In this document: positions 17,982 through 27,391 of the stretch, in pieces | How positions within the stretch are numbered: position 1 is the first letter of the stretch | Layout of the letters: every line of letters begins with the position of its first letter | From: Campylobacter curvus | GTDB taxonomy: Bacteria; Campylobacterota; Campylobacteria; Campylobacterales; Campylobacteraceae | DNA: 64,000 nucleotides | Reading direction: 5' to 3' | NCBI RefSeq assembly: GCF_013372125.1 | Contig: NZ_CP053826.1 | Span: forward strand, 930,001-994,000 | Position numbers and translations under genes: made by a program | The notes under the pieces: model-generated | Told to the model about the DNA's origin: nothing | Database searches by the model: none | The model's input: only the letters and a program-made list of their open reading frames with translations

Positions 17982-19898
17982 TTGAGTGAGATAACGCAGG
18001 AACAAGAAAATTTTTTATCGCCCGTTCAGGTAGAGACACCGACCCCTTATGCCAAGCTAAAGGAGCTTAGTAAACAAAGTCAGATCCCTATAGAATTCAT
18101 CGACTTTCATATAAAAAATATACTCACAACCTACACGAACGAGCAAAATTCAGACCCCGTCTTGGTTGGGCAGGGCGATCTGAGGATATTTGACGATAAC
18201 GATTTCTTCCTTGATCCTACGCTGGCGATCGAGCAAAAATACGAAGTAGAATTTTTCGACACGAGGGTAAATAACGCGCCAAAGCTGCCAAAGATCAGCA
18301 TAGGCGTAAATCCTCTGATAACAAAGATCGTGGCGACGATCCACAAGTCAGACGAGTGCGTTTATGAGACGAACTACGAGCAAAAGCTCTTTGAATACAT
18401 CGCCAAGCAACTCATAAAGGCGCAAATTTTGATCGGCATAAGAGTAGGCAGGAGCAAAGAGGAGCTGACCAAGATCGCCTCCGTTTTGCGCGTGATGGAT
18501 CAGATAGATCAAGACTACACGATAAATTTTGCAAGCGGGGTAAATCCTATAAAAGCCATCGATGCAAAGACCATCTACTACTACAAAAACAAGCTTGACA
18601 GCCTGAAAAAAGACGACAAGATAGACTACTCAAATCGCGGATTTTTATTTGGCGTGGCTGCAGGCGAAGTGATAATGGAGCAAAAAAGGTCGCACGCAGG
18701 ACGTGATGGACGTGATCTAAGAGGTAAATTTATAAAGACTCCGGAGCCTAAAGAAGACGGCGCTACGGATATCAGTGTGACTGAGAACATTGAACGTAAA
18801 GAGGACGTCGAGGGTGTTAAATTTATCGCTAAAAAAGCGGGCTATGTCGTAGAAGACAAGGGGACGTTTGACATAGAGGAGCGCCTCGAGATAAACGAGG
18901 TAAATTTCAAAACCACAGGCTCTATCCAGGCTGGAGTCGATACGAACGTGACCTTGGTCGTAAAAGAGACCGATCTCATAAAAGACGCGATAGGCACGGG
19001 CGTCATAGTAGAGGCCGACGATGTGCAGGTAAAGGGTAACATCGGCGCAAACGCTATCATAAAAGCAAACGAGGTCACTATCGGCGGACAGACGCATCAA
19101 AAGGCCAAAATTTACGCCAAAAACGCGAACATCGTCACGCATATAGGCTATGTAGAAGCCGAAAACGTCGAGATAGACAGACTAGAAGGCGGTAGCGTCC
19201 TTGCTAAAAAGGTCAAAGTTAAAAGCGTCGTAGGCGGCTCGATAACGGCTCAAAGCATACAAATAGAAACGCTTGGTTCAAACTGCACCATCACGGCGGC
19301 TCACCTCATCGATATAAAATACCTACGCGGCACCGGCAATCGCTTCATAATCGACGCCAGCAAGATGAAAGAGCGAAGCGACGAGACGGACGAACAGCTT
19401 GATAAGATAGAAGAGATCAAACGAGAGCTAAGCCAGATGCCAAAAAGACTGGAAGCCAAAAAAACGGTCATAGACGAAAACAAAGGCTCGATATACACCA
19501 TAAAAGCCAAGGTCGAGGAGCTTTCGCGTGCTAAAGTGATCCCGCCGGTGACCTTCATGAAAAAGCTAAAAGAATATCAAGAGCTGGTAAACGACTACAA
19601 TGCGCTTTTAAAAGAATTTAGAAGTAAAAAAGAGCAGGTGGCCGATCTTAGGGCGGAGCTTGAGATGATGCAAAACGGGATATTTTCTGCAAAGGTCATA
19701 AATCGCGGCAACTGGATAGAGCTAAACGAGATACGATTCGTCCTGGTCGATCCGCCGCAAAATATCACGTATTCGACCAAACAAAACGAAACGGCGCGCG
19801 TCATCAGCCTGGAAAAGGTAGAAAATTTCGACGGCAAGGTCGAGTATAAGGTCAAAAAGTCAAATCAGCTTGAAGACTTTGAAAATACAAGCTTTTAA
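17982..19898 (+). CDS. FapA family (DUF342) protein
   Basis: This large cytoplasmic protein of 638 residues belongs to the FapA/DUF342 family, linked in Vibrio to polar flagellar assembly but of unknown biochemistry. The central part (about 250-450) has repeated beta-rich segments with KVKSVVGGSI-like patterns, typical of the domain. A coiled coil covers about 470-570 with many E/K heptads. The start is a TTG at 17982 with only a weak GGA upstream, so the N-terminus is somewhat uncertain. The stop lies 18 bases before ruvA. As I recall, the C. jejuni counterpart is also next to ruvA and ddl, so the operon is conserved. Confidence 0.8.
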   Translation: MSEITQEQENFLSPVQVETPTPYAKLKELSKQSQIPIEFIDFHIKNILTTYTNEQNSDPVLVGQGDLRIFDDNDFFLDPTLAIEQKYEVEFFDTRVNNAPKLPKISIGVNPLITKIVATIHKSDECVYETNYEQKLFEYIAKQLIKAQILIGIRVGRSKEELTKIASVLRVMDQIDQDYTINFASGVNPIKAIDAKTIYYYKNKLDSLKKDDKIDYSNRGFLFGVAAGEVIMEQKRSHAGRDGRDLRGKFIKTPEPKEDGATDISVTENIERKEDVEGVKFIAKKAGYVVEDKGTFDIEERLEINEVNFKTTGSIQAGVDTNVTLVVKETDLIKDAIGTGVIVEADDVQVKGNIGANAIIKANEVTIGGQTHQKAKIYAKNANIVTHIGYVEAENVEIDRLEGGSVLAKKVKVKSVVGGSITAQSIQIETLGSNCTITAAHLIDIKYLRGTGNRFIIDASKMKERSDETDEQLDKIEEIKRELSQMPKRLEAKKTVIDENKGSIYTIKAKVEELSRAKVIPPVTFMKKLKEYQELVNDYNALLKEFRSKKEQVADLRAELEMMQNGIFSAKVINRGNWIELNEIRFVLVDPPQNITYSTKQNETARVISLEKVENFDGKVEYKVKKSNQLEDFENTSF

Positions 19899-19916
19899 AT
19901 TTCACAAAGGATATCG

Positions 19917-20471
19917 ATGATAAGGGCTATCGAGGGCATAATAACGAAAAAAGAGCCGGCATTTGTGGTCTTAAAGACGGCAGGAGGCGTAAGCTACGGG
20001 CTTTTCATATCGCTTTTTTGCTCGGCTAAACTAAACAAAGGCGAAAAAACGGAGCTAAATACCACGCAGATCATACGCGAGGACGCAAATTTACTCTACG
20101 GCTTTTTAGACACGAATGAACAAAAGATGTTTGAGATGCTCATAAAGCTAAACGGCATAGGCGCATCTACGGCGATGGCGATATGCTCGAGTCTGAGCCC
20201 AAACGCCTTTTCAAATGCCGTCATAAACGGCGATGCAGATACCTTTAAAAGCGTGCCCGGCATCGGAGTAAAGACCGCGCGCAGGATAATAGCTGAGCTA
20301 AGCGACGCCAAGCTAATCAGCGACGAGAGCGTGCCGGGGTATCAAAACGAGGCGCTCTTGGCGCTTGAGGCACTTGGCTTTAAACGTGAGAAAATCGTTA
20401 AAATTTTGCCTGATTTAAAGAGCACAAGCACGAGCGAGCTTGTAAAAGAAGCGCTTAAAAAATTAGCATAA
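19917..20471 (+). CDS. ruvA: Holliday junction DNA helicase subunit RuvA
   Basis: This is a 184-residue DNA-binding subunit of the RuvAB branch migration motor used in recombination repair. Its three domains can be followed: an OB fold (residues 1-65), two helix-hairpin-helix motifs ([12 protein letters not shown] and [12 protein letters not shown]) and a C-terminal helical domain that contacts RuvB. An AAAGGATATCG segment precedes the ATG. It is probably co-transcribed with the FapA-like gene and ddl. Confidence 0.96.
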   Translation: MIRAIEGIITKKEPAFVVLKTAGGVSYGLFISLFCSAKLNKGEKTELNTTQIIREDANLLYGFLDTNEQKMFEMLIKLNGIGASTAMAICSSLSPNAFSNAVINGDADTFKSVPGIGVKTARRIIAELSDAKLISDESVPGYQNEALLALEALGFKREKIVKILPDLKSTSTSELVKEALKKLA

Positions 20472-20482
20472 GAGGAAAATTT

Positions 20483-21526
20483 ATGAGGTTAGGTGTAGTT
20501 TTTGGAGCTAAGAGCTTTGAACACGAGATAAGTATAGTAAGCGCGATCGTGCTTAAAAACGTCCTAAAGCAGGAGCTAAGCTTTGTTTTTTGTGACAAGG
20601 AGCGTAAATTTTACCTGATCGAGCCTACCGATATGAGGGCGAATTTTTTCAGCTCGGGCAAATATAAAAAATGCAAAAAGCTGTTTTTGATGGCGGGCGG
20701 ATTTTATACACATTCGCTTTTTGGCGTGAAGCGCCTGGAGGTAGATGTTTATATAAATTTGATACACGGCATGGACGGTGAGGACGGTAAATTCGCTTCG
20801 TTGTTCGATTTTTACGGGATCAGCTATATCGGGCCGCGCCTTGAGGCTAGCGTGATGAGCTACAACAAGGAGCTGACTAAATTTTTAGCGCAAAAAGTAG
20901 GGGTGAAAACGCTTGATTACGAGATGATAACATATGAAGAACTGCCTAAATTTGCACTGCCTATCATACTAAAGCCGGCTCGTCTTGGTAGCTCCATAGG
21001 CGTTAGCGTCGTAAAAGACGAGAGCGAATTCGAATACGCCAGAGACGTTGCCTTCGAGTTTGACAAAGAGGTGCTGGTAGAGCCCTTTATAGAGGGCGTC
21101 AAGGAGTATAATCTAGCCGGTTGCGTGATAGACGGCAAGATGAGATTTTCTATCGTCGAAGAGCCAAAAAAGAAGGAATTCCTCGACTACGAGCAAAAGT
21201 ATATGAGCTTTTCTAACGAGAGCAAGGCGCAAGAGGCTAGGATCGACGAGGAGCTACGGGATAGGCTAAAGGAAAATTTTGCCAAAATTTACGGCTTTGG
21301 CTTTGAGGGCGCAATAATCCGCTGTGACTTTTTCGTGATAGAGGGCGAAGTCTATCTAAATGAGATAAATCCAAACCCGGGCAGCCTCGCAAACTATCTA
21401 TTCGAGGACTTTGAGGTGATGTTAAATGCGCTTGCGGCAAGCAGACTGCCAAAAGAGCGAAAGATAAATATCGACTATAAATTTATAAATTCCATCACTT
21501 CTGCAAAGGGAAGCGGTAAAATTTAG
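20483..21526 (+). CDS. ddl: D-alanine--D-alanine ligase
   Basis: This ATP-grasp enzyme makes the D-Ala-D-Ala dipeptide for peptidoglycan. At 347 residues it shows the N-terminal GAKSFEHEISIVSA motif, the ATP-grasp lysine in ILKPARLGSSIGVS and metal ligands in NEINPNPGSL. AGAGGA precedes the start, 11 bases after ruvA. The product is used by MurF, encoded 1 kb downstream, so the two cell-wall steps share a cluster. Confidence 0.96.
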   Translation: MRLGVVFGAKSFEHEISIVSAIVLKNVLKQELSFVFCDKERKFYLIEPTDMRANFFSSGKYKKCKKLFLMAGGFYTHSLFGVKRLEVDVYINLIHGMDGEDGKFASLFDFYGISYIGPRLEASVMSYNKELTKFLAQKVGVKTLDYEMITYEELPKFALPIILKPARLGSSIGVSVVKDESEFEYARDVAFEFDKEVLVEPFIEGVKEYNLAGCVIDGKMRFSIVEEPKKKEFLDYEQKYMSFSNESKAQEARIDEELRDRLKENFAKIYGFGFEGAIIRCDFFVIEGEVYLNEINPNPGSLANYLFEDFEVMLNALAASRLPKERKINIDYKFINSITSAKGSGKI

Positions 21527-21573
21527 CGTTTTGAGCGCCTATTTTAGGATAATCTAAACTAATTTATGCTAAT

Positions 21574-21595
21574 TTTACATAAAATTTTATGTAAA
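21574..21595. promoter_or_regulatory. 22-bp perfect palindrome, likely operator
   Basis: TTTACATAAAA is followed directly by its exact reverse complement, ending eight bases before the ATG at 21604 and touching the ribosome site. The position suits autoregulation by the Phd-like protein that follows, since antitoxins of this family bind palindromes at their own promoter. Confidence 0.6.
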
Positions 21596-21603
21596 GAGTA
21601 AAA

Positions 21604-21834
21604 ATGACAGCATTCAGTAAAGATGAAATTTACACAGCTACCGAGGTCGTGCGAAATTTTAGCTCGGTTTTGACAAAGATCAGTAAAGCCGAGCTAAAAC
21701 GCGCAGTCATCGTCAAAAACAATAAATTTGAAGCCGTGCTTTTAAATATGGGCGAATACGAGCGCTTGCAAGAGGCCGTGAGCGTCCTGGAAGCGATATA
21801 TACGGCTAAAAAGCGAGAAAACGGTGGCGAGTAA
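21604..21834 (+). CDS. Phd/YefM-like antitoxin-type DNA-binding protein, orphan
   Basis: This 76-residue protein has the pattern of Phd/YefM antitoxins: an N-terminal YTATEVVRNFSSVL segment with the conserved small-domain fold, then VIVKNNKFEAVLLNMGEYERL. The C-terminal tail (residues 55-76) is short. No toxin gene follows; the next gene is an alpha/beta hydrolase overlapping by 11 bases. As I recall, C. jejuni has the same arrangement, so the protein is probably a domesticated regulator. The 22-bp palindrome upstream suggests autoregulation. Confidence 0.75.
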   Translation: MTAFSKDEIYTATEVVRNFSSVLTKISKAELKRAVIVKNNKFEAVLLNMGEYERLQEAVSVLEAIYTAKKRENGGE

Positions 21835-22594
21835 GACTCTTAAAGTTGGTGGCATTTCATACGACATAAGCTACGAAATTTTAAACCCCAAATGCAAGCA
21901 AAGCATACTTTTTTTACACGGCTGGGGCGCGAACAAAGAGATAATGAAAAAGGCTTTCGGCGCGTTTTTGCCGCAGTTTTGCCATATTTATGTCGATATG
22001 CCGGGTTTTGGTACCAGTAGCATAGAGCGCGCTTTAAAAACGAGCGATTACGCCAGAATTTTACAAAATTTCATAGGCACTTTTTCAAATCCACCGCTCA
22101 TCATCGTCGGACACAGCTTTGGTGGCAAGGTCGCGACCCTGCTGAAGCCTCAAAATTTAGTGCTTCTAAGCTCGGCCGGTATAGTCGAGAAAAAGCCGTT
22201 TTTCGTGCGTTTTAAGATCGCCGTTTTTAAGATTTTCAAGCTTCTTGGGTTTGGTAAATTTTATAAATTTTTTGCGACGAAAGACGTCAGCGGAATGAGC
22301 GTAACGATGTATGAGACTCTAAAAAACGTCGTGAACGAGGATTTTAGCCCTAAATTTAGCTCGTTTTTGGGTAGGGCGCTTATATTTTGGGGCGAAAATG
22401 ACCGCGCCACACCGCTAAAAAGCGGCGAGAGTATCCATAAGATGATAAAAAATAGTGCCTTTTTCCCGCTAAAAGGAGATCATTTCTTTTTTTTACTGCA
22501 CGCTAAATTTATCTGCGAAACGATCCAAAACGACCTGGACACAGATCAAAGTGAAGAGCCAGAGGACATAAGCGGCATAGAGGAGGTGAGATGA
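21824..22594 (+). CDS. Alpha/beta hydrolase
   Basis: This is a cytoplasmic hydrolase of 256 residues. It has the nucleophile elbow GHSFGG, the oxyanion region FLHGWG, a candidate catalytic Asp in WGENDRATP and the His in KGDHFFF, so the triad looks complete. It starts with GTG at 21824 inside the end of the Phd-like gene and overlaps murF by four bases. The substrate is unknown. The link to cell-wall genes is positional only. The C-terminus (DTDQSEEPEDISGIEEV) is acidic and probably disordered. Confidence 0.85.
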   Translation: MASKTLKVGGISYDISYEILNPKCKQSILFLHGWGANKEIMKKAFGAFLPQFCHIYVDMPGFGTSSIERALKTSDYARILQNFIGTFSNPPLIIVGHSFGGKVATLLKPQNLVLLSSAGIVEKKPFFVRFKIAVFKIFKLLGFGKFYKFFATKDVSGMSVTMYETLKNVVNEDFSPKFSSFLGRALIFWGENDRATPLKSGESIHKMIKNSAFFPLKGDHFFFLLHAKFICETIQNDLDTDQSEEPEDISGIEEVR

Positions 22595-24018
22595 AAGAGC
22601 TGTTTTTCGGGCTTAGCAACGCAGTTTTTACCTATGCGCTCGCCTTTTATCTCATCACTTGCTTTCAGTGGTTCTCTTACCGCCTCGAGCGAGTCGTGTT
22701 TCATTTTACAAAGCCCGCATGGCACGTGTTTTTCATCATCTTGCCGCTAGTTTTATACTACACGACAGGGTATTGGTTTTGGATATATTTTTATTTTGCT
22801 TACGCGCCTGCGCTTTTTTTGTGGCATAAAAAGCTTGATAAAAAGCTCGTTTTCACCGGCAGGATAAAGAGATTTTTTATCATCATAAGCCTGGCGCTCC
22901 TCACCCAATACGCACTCTCTTACGCGCTATTTAAAAATTTTGCAGATTGCGATGTGACTCTGGTCGTCGTCATATCTTTGGCGCTTAGCGATATGCTGGA
23001 GAGGCTAAATTTTAAAAATTTCAAAAGAGCGGCCGATAAAAAGCTGGCTGAGCTGCCAAATTTGGGAGTCATCTTGATCACTGCAAGCTACGGCAAAACT
23101 AGCATCAAAAATTTCCTCTATGAGCTGCTAAAAGACGAATTTAACTGCCACAAAACGCCTCGCAGCGTCAATACCTTAGCCGGGTTAATGAAAGATGTCA
23201 ATGAAAATTTAACCCAGCAGACGCAAATTTACATCGCCGAGGCCGGAGCGCGGCTAAAAGGCGACATCAAAGAGATCACCGACTTTTTAAACCCGCACAT
23301 CGTCATAGTCGGCGAGATAGGTGCGCAACATATAGAGTATTTTAAAAGTATAGAAAACATACGCGCCACCAAGCTTGAAGCGCTTCATAGCAAACGCTTA
23401 GAGCAAGCTTTCGTGCATAGCTCCACGCTAAAAAGCGCAGACGATAAGACGCAAATTTATGACGCCGGACTAAAGGATGTGAGCGCTGATTTTGACGGGA
23501 TAAAATTTAGCCTTGACGGCGAAATTTACACCTCGCCTCTGCTCGGGAAATTTAACGCCGCAAACCTCGCTGCGTGCATAAGAGTAGCGAAATTTTTAGG
23601 TCTTAGCGAAGAAAATATAAAAAAATCGCTACAAAAACTGCAAAACGTCGAGCATCGCTTGCAAAAGATGCAAGCCGGCGGCAAGCTGATAATAGACGAC
23701 AGCTTTAACGGAAATTTCGTCGGTATGAGTGCTAGCTACGAGCTCATCGGCACCTATAAAGGCCGAAAAGTGCTCATAACGCCCGGCATCGTCGAGAGCA
23801 CGCAAGCCGAAAACGAAAATTTAGGAAAGATAATCAACGAGATATTTGACGTGGTGATGATATCAAGCCCGCTAAATGCGCAGGCGTTGCTAAAAACCAT
23901 AGTCAAGCCCGAAATAATCATCATAAAGGATAAGACCAAGATGCAAGAGATGCTTGCCAAACACACTCGCGCAGGCGATGTGATACTGTTTTCAAACGAC
24001 GCACCGAGCTTTATGTGA
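22591..24018 (+). CDS. murF: UDP-MurNAc-tripeptide--D-Ala-D-Ala ligase with membrane domain
   Basis: This 475-residue Mur ligase adds the D-Ala-D-Ala dipeptide to the peptidoglycan precursor. The central ATPase domain has the P-loop TASYGKTS (164-171, usually GSxGKT), the GEIGAQHIEYF segment and, in the C-terminal domain, HRLQKM and DDSFNGN. The usual N-terminal UDP-precursor domain is not recognisable. In its place are about five hydrophobic helices (residues 1-130), so the enzyme appears to be membrane-anchored. It is linked to the hydrolase by an ATGA overlap, and ddl lies 1 kb upstream. Confidence 0.9.
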   Translation: MKELFFGLSNAVFTYALAFYLITCFQWFSYRLERVVFHFTKPAWHVFFIILPLVLYYTTGYWFWIYFYFAYAPALFLWHKKLDKKLVFTGRIKRFFIIISLALLTQYALSYALFKNFADCDVTLVVVISLALSDMLERLNFKNFKRAADKKLAELPNLGVILITASYGKTSIKNFLYELLKDEFNCHKTPRSVNTLAGLMKDVNENLTQQTQIYIAEAGARLKGDIKEITDFLNPHIVIVGEIGAQHIEYFKSIENIRATKLEALHSKRLEQAFVHSSTLKSADDKTQIYDAGLKDVSADFDGIKFSLDGEIYTSPLLGKFNAANLAACIRVAKFLGLSEENIKKSLQKLQNVEHRLQKMQAGGKLIIDDSFNGNFVGMSASYELIGTYKGRKVLITPGIVESTQAENENLGKIINEIFDVVMISSPLNAQALLKTIVKPEIIIIKDKTKMQEMLAKHTRAGDVILFSNDAPSFM

Positions 24019-24461
24019 TGAGGAAATTTATATTTTTTGCGCTGATCGCGACTGGCATGTTTGGCTTTGACATAGATGACTTTGACAAGGGCATAAACGA
24101 GCTAAACAACGGGAATTTGCAAAAGGCTTACGATATATTTTCGGCCGGCTGCGAGGCTAAAGACGAGCTTTCTTGCGAGGAGCTGGGGCTCATGTATATA
24201 AACGGTGAGGTGAGCGAACAGATGGATGCTAGCTTGCAAAAACGCTCAAACATCGATATAGGCGTGGAATTTGTAATGAAAAGCTGCGATCTTGGGTATC
24301 TAAACGCATGCAGCGATATCGTGGATCTGAAAAAAGATATAGGCGACAAGCTAGCTCCCGGTGTTTACGAGAACGCTTTGACGCGCTACGACGAGCTCGC
24401 CGCAGAGTATAAAGATAGCGGCGATCAAAACGCGACGCAAATGCCTGCAAAAAACGAGTAA
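24018..24461 (+). CDS. Secreted Sel1-like repeat protein
   Basis: This small exported protein of 147 residues starts with a short hydrophobic signal segment (MRKFIFFALIATGMFG). Cysteine pairs spaced as in Helicobacter cysteine-rich Hcp proteins follow (AGCEAKDELSCEELG and SCDLGYLNACSDI), consistent with one to two Sel1-type helical repeats held by disulfides. The ATG at 24018 forms TGATG with the murF stop. Function is unknown; Sel1 proteins usually act as protein-binding scaffolds in the periplasm. Confidence 0.7.
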   Translation: MRKFIFFALIATGMFGFDIDDFDKGINELNNGNLQKAYDIFSAGCEAKDELSCEELGLMYINGEVSEQMDASLQKRSNIDIGVEFVMKSCDLGYLNACSDIVDLKKDIGDKLAPGVYENALTRYDELAAEYKDSGDQNATQMPAKNE

Positions 24462-24536
24462 ATTTAGCTGTAAAACGTGCTATAAGCCTAGATTTACTTG
24501 CTTGAATGCCGCTTGCATGAGCAGCGTTTCAAGGAG

Positions 24537-24680
24537 ATCCCTTAGGGTCGTTTCGCTGATTTTTTGCTTCACTTCGTTTGCAACTACAAAGCAGAGCGTC
24601 ACGAGCGACAGCGAAGTGAAAAATCGGCGGTAATAAGCTCGCTAGCAAGGTTTTTGCAGGGATGCTGTTCGCATCCTCCT
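24537..24680. repeat. Inverted-repeat element, copy B
   Basis: The gap of 294 bases between the Sel1-like gene and ackA contains a region related to copy A. GATTTTTTGCTTC (about 24558-24570) is followed by CACTTCG, and a complementary GCGAAGTGAAAAATCGGCGG lies near 24611-24630, with GCAACT between. A separate hairpin (GGATGC/GCATCC) lies at 24660-24676. No gene, promoter or tRNA is convincing in it. As a whole it would fold into a branched RNA after the murF operon. Confidence 0.5.
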
Positions 24681-24755
24681 GTTTTGAAGCTGAAAATCAA
24701 TGAAATATTGTAACAGAGCCTAAATTTTATTTAAAGCGAAGTCCGAAATTTAACT

Positions 24756-25952
24756 CTAAATTTTCGCTCTTTCTTTTATCACTCTCATGGTTTCGATAGC
24801 GATCTCTAGCTCTTCGTTCGTTGGTATGACGAAAGTTTTTATCTTTGCGTTTTTATCGTCCAAACATCGCTCGCCGCGCTCTTGGCTGAAATTTAGATCG
24901 TGATTTACGTGGATGCCCAGATGCTTTAGATCATCGCAAATTTTTTGCCTGGTGTTTGGTGCGTTTTCTCCTATGCCGCCTGTAAATATCAGCGCATCGA
25001 CACGGCCAAGCACCGCGTAGTAGGCTCCGATATATTTTTTGACACGGTAGCAAAACATCTCAAAAGCAAGCTTGGCTCGCTCGTCGTTTGCCATTTTTGC
25101 GACCACGTCGCGCATGTCGCTAGAGCCGCAGATACCAAAGAGACCGCTTTTTTTATTTAAAAACGTATCTATCTCGTCCCATTTCAAGACGCCGATATTT
25201 AGCAGATACACGACTACCGCAGGGTCCATGTCGCCGCTTCTAGTTCCCATTATGAGCCCCTCAAGCGGGCTAAGTCCCATCGAGGTATCGATACTTTTGC
25301 CGTTTTGCACCGCACAAGCGCTAGCTCCGTTGCCAAGGTGAAGCGAAATGGCGTTGAAATTTTGAAATTCTATCCCCATCAAGCTTGCCGCACGCTTGCA
25401 CACATATCTGTGAGATGTGCCGTGAAAGCCGTATTTCCTGATATGATGCTCTTTACAGATGTCGTAGGGTAGGGCGTATCGGTAGGCGTATTCTGGCATG
25501 GTCTGATGAAATACGGTGTCAAAAACCACCACGTGAGGGACGTCGCCGCTACTTTGCATGGCGTTTTTTATGCCGGCTATGTGACCGGGATTATGAAGCG
25601 GTGCCAGCGGGCTTATCTGCTCGATCTTGGCTATCACGGAGTCATCTACTATCATCGAGCTAAAAAAGCTCTCGCCACCGTGCACAATACGGTGTCCGAT
25701 GCCGTCAAGCTCGCTAAGATCATGCAACGTGTTTGACTCGCGAAAGAGCTCGTTCATCACGTCAAGCCCTTCATGGTGGTCTTTTATCGCTCTTTTTTTC
25801 TCGTATTCTTTTGAGTTTGCTTTAAGCACGGCGCGAGAATTCTCACTACCGATCTGCTCCACGATACCGCTTGCTATGCTGCGATTTTCTTCCATCAAAA
25901 ATAGCTGAAATTTTATAGAGCTACTACCAGAGTTTAAAACCAAAATTTTCAT
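24756..25952 (-). CDS. ackA: Acetate kinase
   Basis: This enzyme converts acetyl phosphate and ADP to acetate and ATP, the energy-yielding end of acetate overflow. It is 398 residues long with the ASKHA fold. Visible signatures are [14 protein letters not shown] at the N-terminus, the H/G-rich segments GHRIVHGG and [11 protein letters not shown], and TGGIGENAP near the C-terminus. It starts one base after the pta stop, so the two are co-transcribed in the order pta-ackA. Confidence 0.97.
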   Translation of the reverse strand: MKILVLNSGSSSIKFQLFLMEENRSIASGIVEQIGSENSRAVLKANSKEYEKKRAIKDHHEGLDVMNELFRESNTLHDLSELDGIGHRIVHGGESFFSSMIVDDSVIAKIEQISPLAPLHNPGHIAGIKNAMQSSGDVPHVVVFDTVFHQTMPEYAYRYALPYDICKEHHIRKYGFHGTSHRYVCKRAASLMGIEFQNFNAISLHLGNGASACAVQNGKSIDTSMGLSPLEGLIMGTRSGDMDPAVVVYLLNIGVLKWDEIDTFLNKKSGLFGICGSSDMRDVVAKMANDERAKLAFEMFCYRVKKYIGAYYAVLGRVDALIFTGGIGENAPNTRQKICDDLKHLGIHVNHDLNFSQERGERCLDDKNAKIKTFVIPTNEELEIAIETMRVIKERAKI

Positions 25953-25953
25953 A

Positions 25954-27324
25954 TCATTCTCCCGCTTGTATCGCGCTTATCAGCACTGTATTTACGATGT
26001 CTTCGACGAGGCAGCCTCTGCTTAGATCATTTACCGGCTTTTTGAGGCCTTGTAGTACCGGTCCTACGGCTAGGGCGTTTGCACTGCGTTGAACGGCCTT
26101 GTAGCAGATATTTGCGCAGTTTAAATTTGGAAATATAAATACATTTGCCCGTCCCGCTACGCTGGAATTTGGCATTTTTTTAGCGCCTACTTTGACATCG
26201 ACCGCTGCGTCGTATTGGATAGGGGCGGCCAGGCTTAAATTAGGCTCGATTTCCAGCGCCTTTTTAGCCGCGAGCTTTACAAACTCCACGTCAGGCCCAC
26301 TGCCACTGTCCGCAGTCGAGTAGCTAAGCATCGCTACACGAGGTTGCAGCCCAAACGAAGCCGCCGTTTGAGCCGTGATGACGGCTATGCCCGCTAGCTC
26401 CTCGGCACTTGGATTTGGCGTGATAGCGCAGTCTGCGTAGAGTAAAATTTCCTCCTCTAGCGCCATGAAAAATAGCCCCGAGACGATCTTTGTCTGCGGC
26501 TTTGTTTTGATGATCTGAAGGGCGGGGCGTATGGTATCGGCCGTGCTCATGCTAGCTCCGCTCACCATCGCGCCTACCATGCCCTCATTTACCAACATCG
26601 TTGCGAAATACACCTTATCTCGCGCCATCCGCTCGGCGTCTTTTTCGCTCACGCCTTTTGCCTTGCGCAGCTCGTAAATTTTAGCCGCAAAGGCCTGTGT
26701 GTAGTCATTGTTTTGAGGATCGATGATGCGAGCTTTGCTTAAATTTAGCCCCAGTTCGCTTTGCTTTTGCTTGATGGCGGCTTCGTTTCCTAAGAGGACT
26801 ATATCGACCGCACCTTGAGCGAGTAAAATTTCAGCCGCATGTAAGACGCGTTCGTCGTCACTCTCCGGCAAAACGACCGACGAGCGGGCGCTTCTTGCGC
26901 GGTTTAGTAAGATATTTTCAAATTTATACGGTGTGATTATCTCTTGGGTGCAGCTTAAAATTTCATCTATATCGCCGCTGATTATGAGCTTTGAGTTTGG
27001 ATTTAGCGCTTTTAAGGCTTTGAAATTTTGAGGCTCGAAGACAGGGCAGTTTAAATTTTTGGCTATCTTTAAATTTAGCTCGCAAGCGCCAAAAACGCTG
27101 AAATTTTCACAGCCTACGACTATGACGAAGTCGTTTTGCTCTTTTTGTTTTTCAAATTTATCGATGAGCGCGATAAAAAAATCTTTCTCTTTGCCGTTTA
27201 TGAATTTTTCTTGTTCCTCGTTGTTGATTTTTATCTGTAAAACAGCGACTTTTTTAAATTTTGCTGATATAATCCCCTTTAAATATGCTAAATTTTCATC
27301 GCTAAATATGTAACAGCTGTTCAT
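25954..27324 (-). CDS. pta: Phosphate acetyltransferase, short form
   Basis: This enzyme interconverts acetyl-CoA and acetyl phosphate. The C-terminal catalytic domain of about 320 residues is complete ([54 protein letters not shown]). The N-terminal part is only about 130 residues, far shorter than in the roughly 714-residue E. coli enzyme, and lacks the P-loop-like domain. This size matches forms I recall from epsilonproteobacteria. It is divergent from flgH across 67 bases. Confidence 0.94.
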   Translation of the reverse strand: MNSCYIFSDENLAYLKGIISAKFKKVAVLQIKINNEEQEKFINGKEKDFFIALIDKFEKQKEQNDFVIVVGCENFSVFGACELNLKIAKNLNCPVFEPQNFKALKALNPNSKLIISGDIDEILSCTQEIITPYKFENILLNRARSARSSVVLPESDDERVLHAAEILLAQGAVDIVLLGNEAAIKQKQSELGLNLSKARIIDPQNNDYTQAFAAKIYELRKAKGVSEKDAERMARDKVYFATMLVNEGMVGAMVSGASMSTADTIRPALQIIKTKPQTKIVSGLFFMALEEEILLYADCAITPNPSAEELAGIAVITAQTAASFGLQPRVAMLSYSTADSGSGPDVEFVKLAAKKALEIEPNLSLAAPIQYDAAVDVKVGAKKMPNSSVAGRANVFIFPNLNCANICYKAVQRSANALAVGPVLQGLKKPVNDLSRGCLVEDIVNTVLISAIQAGE

Positions 27325-27391
27325 TGCGGTGCCTTTTTGGAACTTTATTTGCTTAATTTTAGCATAAACATATAGATTTTAAGGCTTTTTT

